Shown one piece after another: positions 31,046 through 43,834 of a stretch of 64,000 nt of DNA. Both the position numbers and the translations under genes were made by a program. Positions within the stretch are counted from its first letter, which is position 1; every line of letters starts with the position of its first letter. The notes under the pieces were generated by a model. It was not told the origin of the DNA, did not search any database, and was given only the letters and a program-made list of their open reading frames with translations. This DNA is from PALSA-693 sp963702305 (GTDB lineage Bacteria > Actinomycetota > Acidimicrobiia > Acidimicrobiales > Palsa-688): assembly GCA_963702305.1 (NCBI GenBank), contig CAVPBX010000006.1:186001-250000 (forward strand). Direction: 5' to 3'.

Positions 31046-32242
31046 GTGAAGACCGTGAGCCTGGTGGGCTCCACGGGGTCGATCGGGACCCAGGCCGTCG
31101 ACGTGATCGCCGCCGATCCTGGTGCCTACCGGGTGGTGGCCATCGGGGCCGCCACCTCGGTCGACACCTTGGCCCAGCAGGCCGAGCGGCTCCGGCCGGA
31201 GCGGGTCGCGCTCGCCGACCCGACCCGCGCCGCGGACCTGGCGGCGCGGTTGCCCGAAGGCGTCGAGCTGCTGGTGGGTCCTCAGGCCTTGGCCGAGATT
31301 GCCACCGAGGCCGACGTGATCGTCAACGGGGTGGTCGGCTTCGCCGGCCTGCCGGTGACGTTGGCGGCCCTGCAGTCGGGCCGGCGCCTGGCCCTGGCCA
31401 ACAAGGAGTCGCTCATCGCGGGCGGCCCGGTGGTCCAGGCGGCGCGGGCCACCCCCGGGGCGGAGATCGTGCCGGTGGACTCGGAGCACTGTGCCATCCA
31501 CCAGTGCCTGCGGGCCGTTCTGGGGGAAAAAGGGATGGCCGCCCTGCCGCACCCACCGGCGATGGCCGTCAAGCGGATCGTGCTGACCGCGAGTGGAGGT
31601 CCTTTCCGCGGCCGACTTCCGCAGTCGCTCGCTGAGGTGACCGTCGAGGACGCCCTGGCCCATCCAACGTGGCGGATGGGTCCGAAGATCACGGTCGACT
31701 CCTCCACCCTCATGAACAAGGGGCTGGAGGTCATCGAGGCCCACGAGTTGTTCGGGCTCGGCTACGACGACATCGACGTGGTGGTGCACCCGCAGTCGAT
31801 CGTGCACTCGATGATCGAGACCACCGACGGCGCCACGCTGGCCCAGCTGTCCCTGCCGGACATGCGGTTGCCGATCGGTTACGCCCTGGCCTATCCCGAC
31901 CGGCTGGGAGTGCCCTTCGGGGCCATCGACTGGGCCACCGTGGGGGCCCTGGAGTTCGAGCCGCCGGACTTCGAGTCCTTCCCGTGCCTGACGCTCGCCT
32001 TCCGGGCCGGCCGGGCCGGCGGAGCGGCCCCGGCGTGGCTCAACGGCGCCAACGAGGTGGCGGTGGCCGCCTTCCTCGCCGGCACCATCCGCTGGGTGGA
32101 CATCCACCGGGTCATCGAGGCCGCCCTTGACGAGTGTCACGCCCCGGTTCCCAGTACCGTGGCCGACGTGTTGGATGCCGATCGGGCCGGACGGGATCTG
32201 GCCCGGGTGGAAGTGGAGCGGCGGGCGAGGGCGCTGCGGTGA
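31046..32242 (+). CDS. dxr: 1-deoxy-D-xylulose 5-phosphate reductoisomerase
   Basis: The 398-residue NADPH-dependent enzyme performs the second step of the MEP isoprenoid pathway. It has the nucleotide-binding VSLVGSTGSIGTQAVDV, the substrate motif LANKESLIAGG, PVDSEHCAIHQCL, the flexible loop ASGGPFRG and HPTWRMGPKITVDSSTLMNKG, plus NGANEVAVAAFL. Start GTG 31046 is 7 nt after cdsA. Together with rseP and ispG it forms the common dxr-rseP-ispG string; its stop overlaps the rseP GTG. Confidence 0.97.
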   Translation: MKTVSLVGSTGSIGTQAVDVIAADPGAYRVVAIGAATSVDTLAQQAERLRPERVALADPTRAADLAARLPEGVELLVGPQALAEIATEADVIVNGVVGFAGLPVTLAALQSGRRLALANKESLIAGGPVVQAARATPGAEIVPVDSEHCAIHQCLRAVLGEKGMAALPHPPAMAVKRIVLTASGGPFRGRLPQSLAEVTVEDALAHPTWRMGPKITVDSSTLMNKGLEVIEAHELFGLGYDDIDVVVHPQSIVHSMIETTDGATLAQLSLPDMRLPIGYALAYPDRLGVPFGAIDWATVGALEFEPPDFESFPCLTLAFRAGRAGGAAPAWLNGANEVAVAAFLAGTIRWVDIHRVIEAALDECHAPVPSTVADVLDADRAGRDLARVEVERRARALR

Positions 32243-33630
32243 CGGACCTTCGGGACGCCGCGGACGCCGACCGTCCCGGCTGGCGGGAGACCCTCGAGGC
32301 CGACCCCCTGGGCCTGGCCACCCACCGGGAGCACGAGGAACCGCCGCTCCCCCCGCCGGCCGAGCAGCGCGGGGCGGTGGTCCGGCTCCTCATCGGCGTC
32401 GTCGTCCTGATCGGCGTGGGGTTCGCGGCCGGGGCGGGGGAGACGGTGTTGCTGGTGCTGGCCCTCGTCGGGTGCATCGTGGCCCACGAGTTCGGCCACT
32501 ACATCACCGCCAAGGCCGCCCGCATCAAGGTCACCGAGTTCTTCGTGGGGTTCGGCCCCCGCCTCTGGTCGGTCCGCCGGGGCGAAACCGAGTACGGGGT
32601 CAAGTCCATACCCCTCGGCGGCTACTGCCGGATCATCGGCATGAACAACCTCGAAGAGGTGGATCCGGCCGACGAGGCCCGCACCTACCGCCAGGCGCCG
32701 CTCTGGCGCCGGCTGACGGTGGACCTGGCCGGCTCCGCCATGCACTTTCTGATCGCCGCCGCGGTCCTGTTCGCCATGTTCTTCTGGACGGGCGACAACG
32801 GCAACTACGTGGCCTCACCCGCCGCCCTGTCCGCCTCGAATCCGATCGTGGAGATCGACGGCCTGAGCACCGGGGCCAGTCCGGCGCAGTTGGCGGGCTT
32901 CCGCTTGGGCGACCGCATCGTGGCCGTCGACGGCCGCCACTTCGCCAACTGGGCGGCCCTGAGCGCCTTCATCCAGGCCCACGCCGGCCAGCGGATGGAC
33001 GTGACCGTCAACCGTCACGGCCAGGCCATCCACCTGTTCCCGGTGCCGGTCAACCGCAACGCGGTCCAGATCGCCGGGCCCGGGGCCCCCGCTTTGCCGA
33101 GCGCGCCGCGCAACGCCCCGCCGGTGGGCTTCATCGGCATCTCGCCCAGCGTGGTCATCCACTCCAGTCTCGGTACCGCCGTCAGCCGGGCCGGCGGCGC
33201 CTGGGTGCACGTGTCGGCGTTGACGCTGGGCGCCTTCGGGCACCTTTTCAGCCTGCACGGCGCGACCTCGTACTTCCACATGCTCTCCAGCCAGAAGGCG
33301 GCCAACAACCCGAGCAGCGGGGTGCGTTTCGAGTCGCCGGTGGGCATCGTCCGGCTGCTGCATCAGGCCGGCCAAAGCGGCCTGCCCACGGTGCTGTGGC
33401 TGGTGGCGGTGATCAACCTGTCGCTGGGCATCTTCAACTTGCTGCCGCTGTTCCCCCTCGACGGCGGCCGGGTCGCCGTTGGCCTCTACGAAGGGATACG
33501 GAGCCGGCGCAGTCGGCCCTATCACGCCGACCTGGCCAAACTGCTCCCCGTGTTCTACCTGGGGCTGGCGGTGATCGTGTTCCTGGGCGCCAGCGCTCTG
33601 TTCCTCGATTTGCGCGACCTGGTCACTTGA
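32239..33630 (+). CDS. Site-2 membrane metalloprotease (RseP/M50 family)
   Basis: The 463-residue intramembrane protease has the zinc motif HEFGH (residues 83-87) in its first catalytic helix, a PDZ domain around residues 200-280 (GFRLGDRIVAVDGRHFANW) and the second metal ligand LFPLDGGR near the C-terminus. Such enzymes cleave anti-sigma factors or small membrane proteins after a site-1 cut. GTG 32239 overlaps the dxr stop; an open frame 35 codons upstream is not conserved. A charged N-terminal tail of about 55 residues precedes the first membrane helix. The actual substrate is unknown. Confidence 0.93.
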   Translation: MTDLRDAADADRPGWRETLEADPLGLATHREHEEPPLPPPAEQRGAVVRLLIGVVVLIGVGFAAGAGETVLLVLALVGCIVAHEFGHYITAKAARIKVTEFFVGFGPRLWSVRRGETEYGVKSIPLGGYCRIIGMNNLEEVDPADEARTYRQAPLWRRLTVDLAGSAMHFLIAAAVLFAMFFWTGDNGNYVASPAALSASNPIVEIDGLSTGASPAQLAGFRLGDRIVAVDGRHFANWAALSAFIQAHAGQRMDVTVNRHGQAIHLFPVPVNRNAVQIAGPGAPALPSAPRNAPPVGFIGISPSVVIHSSLGTAVSRAGGAWVHVSALTLGAFGHLFSLHGATSYFHMLSSQKAANNPSSGVRFESPVGIVRLLHQAGQSGLPTVLWLVAVINLSLGIFNLLPLFPLDGGRVAVGLYEGIRSRRSRPYHADLAKLLPVFYLGLAVIVFLGASALFLDLRDLVT

Positions 33631-33646
33631 GCGGGGTCGCCGCCGG

Positions 33647-33652
33647 TAGGCT
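33647..33652 (+). promoter_or_regulatory. -10 element, leaderless ispG promoter
   Basis: TAGGCT ends 8 nt before the ispG GTG (33661). The rseP stop is 30 nt upstream, so ispG could be transcribed both by run-through and from this site. Confidence 0.6.
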
Positions 33653-33660
33653 CGCCGGCT

Positions 33661-34908
33661 GTGGCTGACGTTCGTTTTCCTCGCCGGCAAACCCGCCAGC
33701 TGATGGTGGGACCGGTGCCCGTGGGCGGCGGGGCCCCCATCACGGTGCAGTCCATGACGATCACCAAGACCGCTGACGTCGAGGGAACCCTGGCCCAGAT
33801 CTACGCCCTGAAAGCCGCGGGCGCCGACATCGTCCGCTGCACCTGCAACGAGCGGGAGGCGGCCGAGGGTCTGGCCCGCATCGTGCCGCGCAGCCCGGTG
33901 CCGATCGTGGCCGACATCCACTTCCACGTGGAGATGGCCCTGGCGGCTATCGAGGCCGGCGTCGACTGCCTGCGCCTCAACCCCGGCAACCTCCGCAAAA
34001 CCGAAGAGATCAGACTGGTGGCCCGGGAGTGCAAGGACCGACAGATCCCGGTCCGCATCGGCGTCAACGCCGGGTCGCTGGACCCCCGGCTGTACAAGAA
34101 GTACGGCGGCGCCACCCCCGAGGCCCTGGTGGAATCGGCCCAGATCGAGCTGGGGCTGTTCGCCGAGGAGGGCTTCGACGACGTCAAGATCTCGGTGAAG
34201 GCGTCGAACGTGCCGTTGATGATCGAGGCCTACCGCCAGCTGTCCGAGGTGACCGACCATCCCTTGCACCTGGGCGTGACCGAAGCCGGCCCCCCGCCGG
34301 CCGGGACCATCAAGGGCACCGCAGGCATCGGCACCCTGCTCGCCGAGGGCATCGGCGACACCATCCGCTACTCACTCACCGCTGACCCGGTCGAGGAGGC
34401 CAAGGCCGGCCGGGTGCTGCTGGAGTCACTCGGGTTGCGGGAGCGGACCAACGTCGACCTGATCGCCTGCCCGGCCTGCGGGCGAGCCGAGATCGACGTG
34501 TACAAGGTGGCCCAGGAGGCGCAAGCCGCCCTGGAGGGCAAGGAGATCCCCCTGCAGGTGGCGGTCATGGGTTGCGTGGTCAACGGACCCGGTGAGGCCC
34601 GATCGGCGGACCTCGGCATCGCCGCCGGGCGCCACCGCGGCCACCTTTTCATTCAGGGCCAGATCGTCCGGGTGGTGCCAGAGGACGAGATGGTGGCGGC
34701 CCTCGTCGAGGAAGCCGAGAAGCTGGTCAAGGAGGGCGTGGCGGCCCGCCTGGCGGCGGCCGATTCGGGCGCGGCGGCCGAAGCCGAGGCCGACCGGCGG
34801 CTCCTGCTCGATGACAAGGGCGCCGACGCCAATGACAGCGAGGCCCGGGTCGAGCTGATCGACCGGCGCCTCCGCGACGCCGCCGACGGCGGACCCCAGC
34901 AGCTGTAG
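33661..34908 (+). CDS. ispG: 4-hydroxy-3-methylbut-2-en-1-yl diphosphate synthase (flavodoxin), IspG
   Basis: The 415-residue iron-sulfur enzyme acts late in the MEP pathway, reducing MEcPP to HMBPP. The TIM barrel begins GGAPITVQSMTITKTADVE; the [4Fe-4S] domain has CPACG (Cys270, Cys273) and GCVVNGPGE (Cys305, Glu312). The bacterial two-domain form is indicated by length. A C-terminal tail of about 50 charged residues beyond the FeS domain is not typical. With dxr nearby, two MEP enzymes sit in this block. Confidence 0.95.
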   Translation: MADVRFPRRQTRQLMVGPVPVGGGAPITVQSMTITKTADVEGTLAQIYALKAAGADIVRCTCNEREAAEGLARIVPRSPVPIVADIHFHVEMALAAIEAGVDCLRLNPGNLRKTEEIRLVARECKDRQIPVRIGVNAGSLDPRLYKKYGGATPEALVESAQIELGLFAEEGFDDVKISVKASNVPLMIEAYRQLSEVTDHPLHLGVTEAGPPPAGTIKGTAGIGTLLAEGIGDTIRYSLTADPVEEAKAGRVLLESLGLRERTNVDLIACPACGRAEIDVYKVAQEAQAALEGKEIPLQVAVMGCVVNGPGEARSADLGIAAGRHRGHLFIQGQIVRVVPEDEMVAALVEEAEKLVKEGVAARLAAADSGAAAEAEADRRLLLDDKGADANDSEARVELIDRRLRDAADGGPQQL

Positions 34909-34970
34909 CCCCGAATCCCGCCGGGCGAAATCCTCGTGCCGGCGCCGGCCGGGCGGGTCAGACTGGACGC

Positions 34971-36230
34971 ATGGACCTGGAAGTACGACAGTTGCGGCGC
35001 GGTGAGGAGGCCGCCTTCGTGGCGTCCGTGCGGGTGCCCTTCCTCGACCCCCCGACCGATGATCCCGCGGAGCGGCGGGCCGACGAGCGCTGGGCCTCTG
35101 ATCTCGAAGCCGACCGGGCCTGGGTCGCCGAGTCCGAGGGTCGGTTGGTGGCGAACGCCTGCAACATCAGCCTCGATCTGACCCTCCCGGCCGCGCCCGG
35201 GCAACCAGCCCCGGTGGTCCCCTTTGCCGGGGTGAGCGCGGTCGGCGTGCATCCCACCCATCGCCGGCGGGGCATCCTCCGCCAGCTCATGGCGCGCCTG
35301 CTCGAAGACGGCCGCACCCGGGGCGAGGCCTTCGCCGGGCTGCTGGCTTCGGAGTCGGTGATCTACGGCCGCTTCGGGTTCGGTCACGCCACCAGCTGCA
35401 CCCAGCTGACCATCGACAGCCACTACTCGGCGTTCGAACGGCCGGTCCCCGAGCTCGACCTTCGCCTCGTCGACCTCCACGAGGGCGCCAAGTACCTGCC
35501 CGAGCTGTTCGACCGCCAGCGGCGCACCCGGGGCGGCGAGCCGAGCCGCAACGGCCACGTCTGGGAGGAGTACCTGGAGGACCGACCCGCCCGCCGCCAC
35601 GGTGGCACCGGCCTGTTCCTGGCCGTGGGCGAGGAGGGTTACGTCGCCTACCGGGTGCACGAGGAGGACGTCATGCAGGCGTCCTATCCCCGGGTCGTGA
35701 TCGAGGAGCTGCGCGGCCTGACGCCAGCGGTGGAGGCCGGCCTGTGGCGGTTCGTCCTCGACCTGGACCTCGTCGGGCAGGTGACCGCCATGCGCCGGCC
35801 TGTCGACGAGCCGGTGCGCTGGCGGCTCGCCGATCCCCGCCAGCTCAAGGTGCAGCGGGTCGACGACCGCCTGTACCTGCGCATCCTGGACGTTCCGGCT
35901 GCGTTCGAAGCCCGCGGCTACCGGCGCGAAGGGCGCCTGGTGCTGGACGTGCAGCCGCTGCCGGCCGGCGACGGGACACCCGACGCGGTCCCCGGCCGTT
36001 GGGTGCTCGAGGCCGGTCCCGACGGCGCCTCCTGCCGGTTCGCCCGGCCCGGCGAGGATGCCGACCTGCGCCTCGGCGTGACCGAGCTCGGCGCCCTCTT
36101 CCTGGGCGGTTTCCCGCCCTCGCTGCTCGCCGCGGCCGGGCGCGTCGAGGAGTTGCGGCCGGGCAGCCTGATCCGGGCTGACGAGCTGCTGGCCGCCTGG
36201 CCGGCGCCCCTCACCGGGACCGGGTTCTGA
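34971..36230 (+). CDS. Eis-like GNAT family N-acetyltransferase
   Basis: The 419-residue protein has Eis family architecture: an N-terminal GNAT domain with acetyl-CoA motif VSAVGVHPTHRRRGILRQLM, the conserved YGRFGFGHAT, a second GNAT-like domain and a C-terminal SCP2-like domain (LVLDVQPL...GALFLGG). It ends in Phe (LTGTGF), and Eis enzymes use the C-terminal carboxylate in catalysis. Mycobacterial Eis acetylates aminoglycosides and host or peptide amines. The natural substrate here is unknown and drug resistance should not be assumed. A CAGACT is 6 nt before the ATG. It is an accessory gene between ispG and proS. Confidence 0.87.
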   Translation: MDLEVRQLRRGEEAAFVASVRVPFLDPPTDDPAERRADERWASDLEADRAWVAESEGRLVANACNISLDLTLPAAPGQPAPVVPFAGVSAVGVHPTHRRRGILRQLMARLLEDGRTRGEAFAGLLASESVIYGRFGFGHATSCTQLTIDSHYSAFERPVPELDLRLVDLHEGAKYLPELFDRQRRTRGGEPSRNGHVWEEYLEDRPARRHGGTGLFLAVGEEGYVAYRVHEEDVMQASYPRVVIEELRGLTPAVEAGLWRFVLDLDLVGQVTAMRRPVDEPVRWRLADPRQLKVQRVDDRLYLRILDVPAAFEARGYRREGRLVLDVQPLPAGDGTPDAVPGRWVLEAGPDGASCRFARPGEDADLRLGVTELGALFLGGFPPSLLAAAGRVEELRPGSLIRADELLAAWPAPLTGTGF

Positions 36231-36250
36231 GCGGGCCCGTCCTTTTCCCG

Positions 36251-36256
36251 TACCTT
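36251..36256 (+). promoter_or_regulatory. -10 element, leaderless proS promoter
   Basis: TACCTT ends 8 nt before the proS ATG (36265), and no Shine-Dalgarno is seen. Confidence 0.5.
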
Positions 36257-36264
36257 CTGGACCC

Positions 36265-37671
36265 ATGGCCACCCCCCTGACCCCTCGCGCCGACGACTTC
36301 CCCCGCTGGTACCAGGATGTGATCACCCAGGCCGAGCTGGCGGACAACGGCCCGGTACGCGGCACCATGGTCATCCGCCCGTGGGGCTACGCCATCTGGG
36401 AACGGATGCAGGCCGAGCTCGACGCCCGCATCAAGGCCGCCGGCGCCGAGAACGCCTACTTCCCCCTCTTCATCCCCGAGTCCTACCTGCAGCGGGAGGC
36501 CGAGCACGTCGAAGGGTTCAGCCCCGAGCTGGCCATCGTCACCCACGGCGGCGGCCGGCGGCTCGAGGAGCCCGTCGTGGTCCGCCCGACCTCCGAGACC
36601 GTCATCAACAGCTTCTTCGCCAAGTGGGTCCAGAGCTACCGGGACCTGCCGCTGCTCATCAACCAGTGGGCCAACGTGGTCCGCTGGGAGTTGCGCCCCC
36701 GTCTGTTCCTGCGCACCAGCGAATTCCTCTGGCAGGAAGGCCACACCGCCCACGCCACCCAGGAGGAAGCCCGTCGATACGCCCTGCAGATCCTGTGGGA
36801 CGTCTACCGCGACACCATGGTCGACGTGCTGGCGGTGCCCGTCCTGACCGGCCACAAGACCGCCCGCGAACGGTTTGCCGGGGCCATCCGCACCTGGACC
36901 CTCGAAGCCATGATGGGTGACGGGAAGGCCCTGCAGATGGGCACCAGCCACGAGTTGGGCCAGAACTTCGCCAAGGCGTTCGGCATCCAGTTCTCGTCTG
37001 AGACGGGAGCGCAGGAGTACGTCTGGCAGACGTCATGGGGCGCGTCCACCCGGCTGGTGGGGGCGCTGATCATGGCCCACGGCGACGACGCTGGCTTGCG
37101 GCTGCCGCCGAAGCTGGCCCCGGTGCAGGTGGTGGTGCTGCTGGTGCGCGACGAGGAGGGGCCCCGCGCCGCGGCCGCGGCCTTGGCGGATCAGCTGCGC
37201 GCCGCCGGTCACCGGGTGCGCCTGGATGACCGGGTGGGCGTGTCGTTTGGCCGGCGCTCGGTGGAGTGGGAACTCAAGGGGGTACCCGTCCGGGTGGAGG
37301 TGGGGCCGCGGGATCTGGCGGACGGCCGGGTCACGGTGGTGCGCCGGGATGTCAGGGAGAAGCGTCCGGTGGCGATGGATGCCGCCGCGGGCGAGGTGAC
37401 GGCCGACCTGGCCGCAGTCCACCAGGCCCTGTACGACGAGGCGGCCGCCCGCCAGGAGAAGCGAACTCTGCGGGTGGCGACCCTCGACGAGGCCGTCAGC
37501 GCCGCGGCCGACGGGTTCGCGGTGGTGCCCTGGGACGCGGTCGGCGTCGCCGGGGAGGCGCAGCTGGCGGCCGGGGGGCTGAGCGTGCGATGCCTCCAGG
37601 CCGCCGACGGGTCCCTGTCGTCAGACGACGACGACGCCGGGCTGCTGGCCGTCGTCGCCAAGGCGTACTGA
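36265..37671 (+). CDS. proS: Prolyl-tRNA synthetase, short (eukaryote/archaeal-like) type
   Basis: The 468-residue class II synthetase lacks the editing insertion of classical bacterial ProRS. It has motif 1 region VIRPWGYAIWERMQ, motif 2 FLRTSEFLWQEGHTAHAT, motif 3 with GASTRLVGALIMAHGDD, an anticodon-binding domain and a C-terminal zinc-like domain ending in Tyr (VAKAY), all features of the archaeal/eukaryotic class. This type occurs patchily in bacteria, including some actinobacterial lineages. Mischarged Ala-tRNAPro would need trans-editing, for which no gene is seen here. Confidence 0.94.
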   Translation: MATPLTPRADDFPRWYQDVITQAELADNGPVRGTMVIRPWGYAIWERMQAELDARIKAAGAENAYFPLFIPESYLQREAEHVEGFSPELAIVTHGGGRRLEEPVVVRPTSETVINSFFAKWVQSYRDLPLLINQWANVVRWELRPRLFLRTSEFLWQEGHTAHATQEEARRYALQILWDVYRDTMVDVLAVPVLTGHKTARERFAGAIRTWTLEAMMGDGKALQMGTSHELGQNFAKAFGIQFSSETGAQEYVWQTSWGASTRLVGALIMAHGDDAGLRLPPKLAPVQVVVLLVRDEEGPRAAAAALADQLRAAGHRVRLDDRVGVSFGRRSVEWELKGVPVRVEVGPRDLADGRVTVVRRDVREKRPVAMDAAAGEVTADLAAVHQALYDEAAARQEKRTLRVATLDEAVSAAADGFAVVPWDAVGVAGEAQLAAGGLSVRCLQAADGSLSSDDDDAGLLAVVAKAY

Positions 37672-37731
37672 TCGGCCGTTCGGCGGGGCGGGCCGGCACG
37701 GCGCCGCCCGGGTCAGCGGGGCCTTCCCGGC

Positions 37732-37737
37732 TATACT
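37732..37737 (+). promoter_or_regulatory. -10 element of the rimP-nusA-infB operon
   Basis: TATACT is the best -10 hexamer of the region. Transcription should start near 37744, at the base of the first leader hairpin. No good -35 (CGGGTC at the expected place) is seen, so an activator or extended contact may be needed. Confidence 0.6.
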
Positions 37738-37743
37738 TGAGCG

Positions 37744-37811
37744 AACCGCCCAGCCGGGCGGTTGCGGGCGTGGGCCGCACCTGCGAGAGCAGGGTGCCCA
37801 CGCTTTTGTTT
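37744..37811 (+). promoter_or_regulatory. rimP-nusA leader: two hairpins, the second terminator-like
   Basis: AACCGCCC (37744-37751) and GGGCGGTT (37756-37763) form a perfect 8-bp stem with a 4-nt loop. A second structure has outer stem GCGTGGGC (37768-37775)/GCCCACGC (37796-37803), an inner CCTGC/GCAGG stem capped by a GAGA loop, and the run TTTTGTTT (37804-37811). The second looks like an intrinsic terminator 28 nt before rimP, so it could attenuate this nusA-containing operon. An NusA feedback role is inference. Confidence 0.7.
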
Positions 37812-37839
37812 GCGACCCTTGAGACCGAAGGAGGTGAAA

Positions 37840-38426
37840 ATGGTATCGACCGAGAGCATTCGCGAATTGGCCGAGTCCGTTCTCGCTCCTACCGGCCTCG
37901 AGCTGTGGGATGTGGAGATCACCCGTGACGTGGTCCGGATCATGGTGGACCGTCCGGCGCCGGCCGCGGCCAGCGAAGCCCCGGCGACCGAGGTTGCCGA
38001 CGCCCGGCAGGGCGAAGCCCAGGGGATAGACCTGGAGGCCCTGTCTGCGGCCAGCCGGGCCCTCTCGCCGGTCCTCGATGCCCACCCCGAGATCGTCCCC
38101 GACGACCGGTACCAGCTCGAGGTCTCCAGCCCGGGCATCGAGCGCACCTTGCGGACGCCCGAGCACTACCGCAGGTACCTTGGTACCGAAATCACCGTCA
38201 AGACGGCCGGCCCCGTGGAGGGTGCCCGCCGTCACCGCGGCCGCCTGCTCAGCGCCGGCCCGGACACCATCGCACTCGAGCCGGACGGCGCCGCCGGCAC
38301 CCGGCTGGAGTTGCGCTACGACCAGATCGACCGGGCCCGCACCATCCTGGTGTGGGGCCCGACCACTGGGCGCGGGACCGGGCGCGGCCGGGCCCCCGCC
38401 GCCCTCAACCCGAAGGACCCCGCACC

Positions 38427-38430
<4 letters not shown>
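37840..38430 (+). CDS. rimP: Ribosome maturation factor RimP
   Basis: The 196-residue protein supports 30S assembly. It shows LAESVLAPTGLELWDVEIT, the conserved VSSPGIERTLRTPEHYRRYLG-like core (DRYQLEVSSPGIERTL) and a C-terminal Sm-like barrel with LRYDQIDRARTIL. An Ala/Glu-rich insertion at residues about 40-60 separates the first two strands. A near-perfect AAGGAGGTG lies just before ATG 37840. The stop overlaps the nusA ATG. It is the first gene of the rimP-nusA-ylxR-infB operon. Confidence 0.94.
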
Positions 38431-39727
<1,297 letters not shown>

Positions 39728-39731
<4 letters not shown>

Positions 39732-40066
39732 GCCGCCACCAAGAGGCGGGCCCGGCCCGGACGTGCATCGGGTGCCGTACCCGGTCCCGAGCCGGTAACC
39801 TGGTACGAGTGGCCCGCCGTGCCGACGGGTCGCTGGTCATCGACCGGGCTGCTCCCGGGCGCGGCGCCTGGCTCTGTCAGGAACCGGCGACGGGCGGGGT
39901 CAGCGACCAGTGTGTGGAAGCGGCAGCCCAGCGGGACGCCTTTCGCCGGGCCTTCAAGACAGCAGTTCCGCCCGAATCGTGGAGGGCGCTGAGAGGGACC
40001 CCCGCGGAACGTGCGAACATGGAGACCGGCCCTGCGATACCGCAGGCCGGCAGGAGAAGGGACTGA
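39728..40066 (+). CDS. YlxR (DUF448) family RNA-binding protein
   Basis: The 112-residue product has the family core ARTCIGCRTRSRAGNLVRVA, then VIDRAAPGRGAWLC and a helical AFRRAFKTAV end. YlxR proteins sit between nusA and infB and bind RNA, affecting transcription of ribosomal and stress genes or RNase P in other bacteria. No ATG, GTG or TTG occurs in frame near the conserved start. GGGGAGGA (39714-39721) lies 6 nt before GTA 39728, giving a normal N-terminus of 10 residues before RTC, so a GUA start is proposed. The frame is open far into nusA, but a long overlap is unlikely. Confidence 0.82.
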
Positions 40067-40075
40067 CGCAGCAAC

Positions 40076-43099
<3,024 letters not shown>

Positions 43100-43113
43100 T
43101 CCGGTCGCCTGTG

Positions 43114-43413
43114 ATGCATGTCGCGTCGCTCACCGTGGAGCTGCATCTGCCGGCCGTGCACTCCCTCAAAGAGAAGCGGGCGGTGGTGCGTCCCATCCTC
43201 GAGGGGGCGCGCCGGCGGTTCGCGGTGGCGGCCGCCGAGGTCGACCACCAGGACCTGTGGCAGCGGGCGACGCTCGGCGTGGCAACCGTGTCCGGCTCGG
43301 TCGCGCACGCTGAGGCGGTCCTGGCCCGCGTGGAGCGGTTCGTGTGGTCCTTTCCGGAGGTCGAAGTCACCGCCTGCCGGCGCGACTGGCTCGACGCCAG
43401 CCAGGAGCCCTGA
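43114..43413 (+). CDS. DUF503 (YlxP-like) family protein
   Basis: The 99-residue protein matches small YlxP-like proteins found between infB and rbfA: MHVASLTVELHLPAVHSLKE, KRAVVRPILEGARRRF, and AEVDHQDLWQRATLGVATVS. It has a ferredoxin-like fold by family inference and unknown function, probably tied to ribosome maturation by location. A GTG at 43111 directly precedes the ATG and could also serve. It ends one base before the rbfA ATG. Confidence 0.9.
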   Translation: MHVASLTVELHLPAVHSLKEKRAVVRPILEGARRRFAVAAAEVDHQDLWQRATLGVATVSGSVAHAEAVLARVERFVWSFPEVEVTACRRDWLDASQEP

Positions 43414-43414
43414 C

Positions 43415-43834
43415 ATGAACCACGCCCGCCGCGGCCGCCGGAGCACCGCTACCACCCCCCGGCGATACCCGCGATCGGTCCGGGTCAACGAGATCCTCCG
43501 CGAGGTGCTGGCCGACTCGCTCGAACGACTGGTCGACACCGACGAGCGGCTGGCCATGCTGACGATCACCGGCGTGGACTGCGACGGTGACCTCCGCCAC
43601 GCCCTGGTCCTTTTTTCCTCCCTTGATGACGACGAGCACGCGGCCCTCGAGGACATGCGGATCCGCCTGCAGGCCGCCATCTCCCGGGAGGTTCGGCTCA
43701 AGCGCACCCCGCTGCTCCGCTTCGCGGCCGACCCGGCGGTGGCCGCCGGCGGCCGTATCGAGGACATCCTCCGGGATCTGCCGCCGCCCGCGGCTGATCC
43801 GCCAGCGGCCGAGGGCGCCGGACCGGAATCTTGA
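43415..43834 (+). CDS. rbfA: Ribosome-binding factor A
   Basis: The 139-residue KH-fold protein promotes late 16S maturation. It has an Arg-rich N-terminus, SVRVNEILREVLADSLERL, the central VFFSS-like strand HALVLFSSLDDDEHAALEDM and LRLK/TPLLRF-type segments (VRLKRTPLLRFAAD). The Pro/Ala-rich tail after residue 115 is not conserved. The ATG is one base after DUF503, and the stop overlaps the truB TTG. Confidence 0.93.
   Translation: MNHARRGRRSTATTPRRYPRSVRVNEILREVLADSLERLVDTDERLAMLTITGVDCDGDLRHALVLFSSLDDDEHAALEDMRIRLQAAISREVRLKRTPLLRFAADPAVAAGGRIEDILRDLPPPAADPPAAEGAGPES

Noticed and set aside
34971..36230. Calling the Eis-like gene an aminoglycoside-resistance determinant
   Set aside because: Family membership alone does not show drug acetylation; no other resistance gene or mobile element is nearby.
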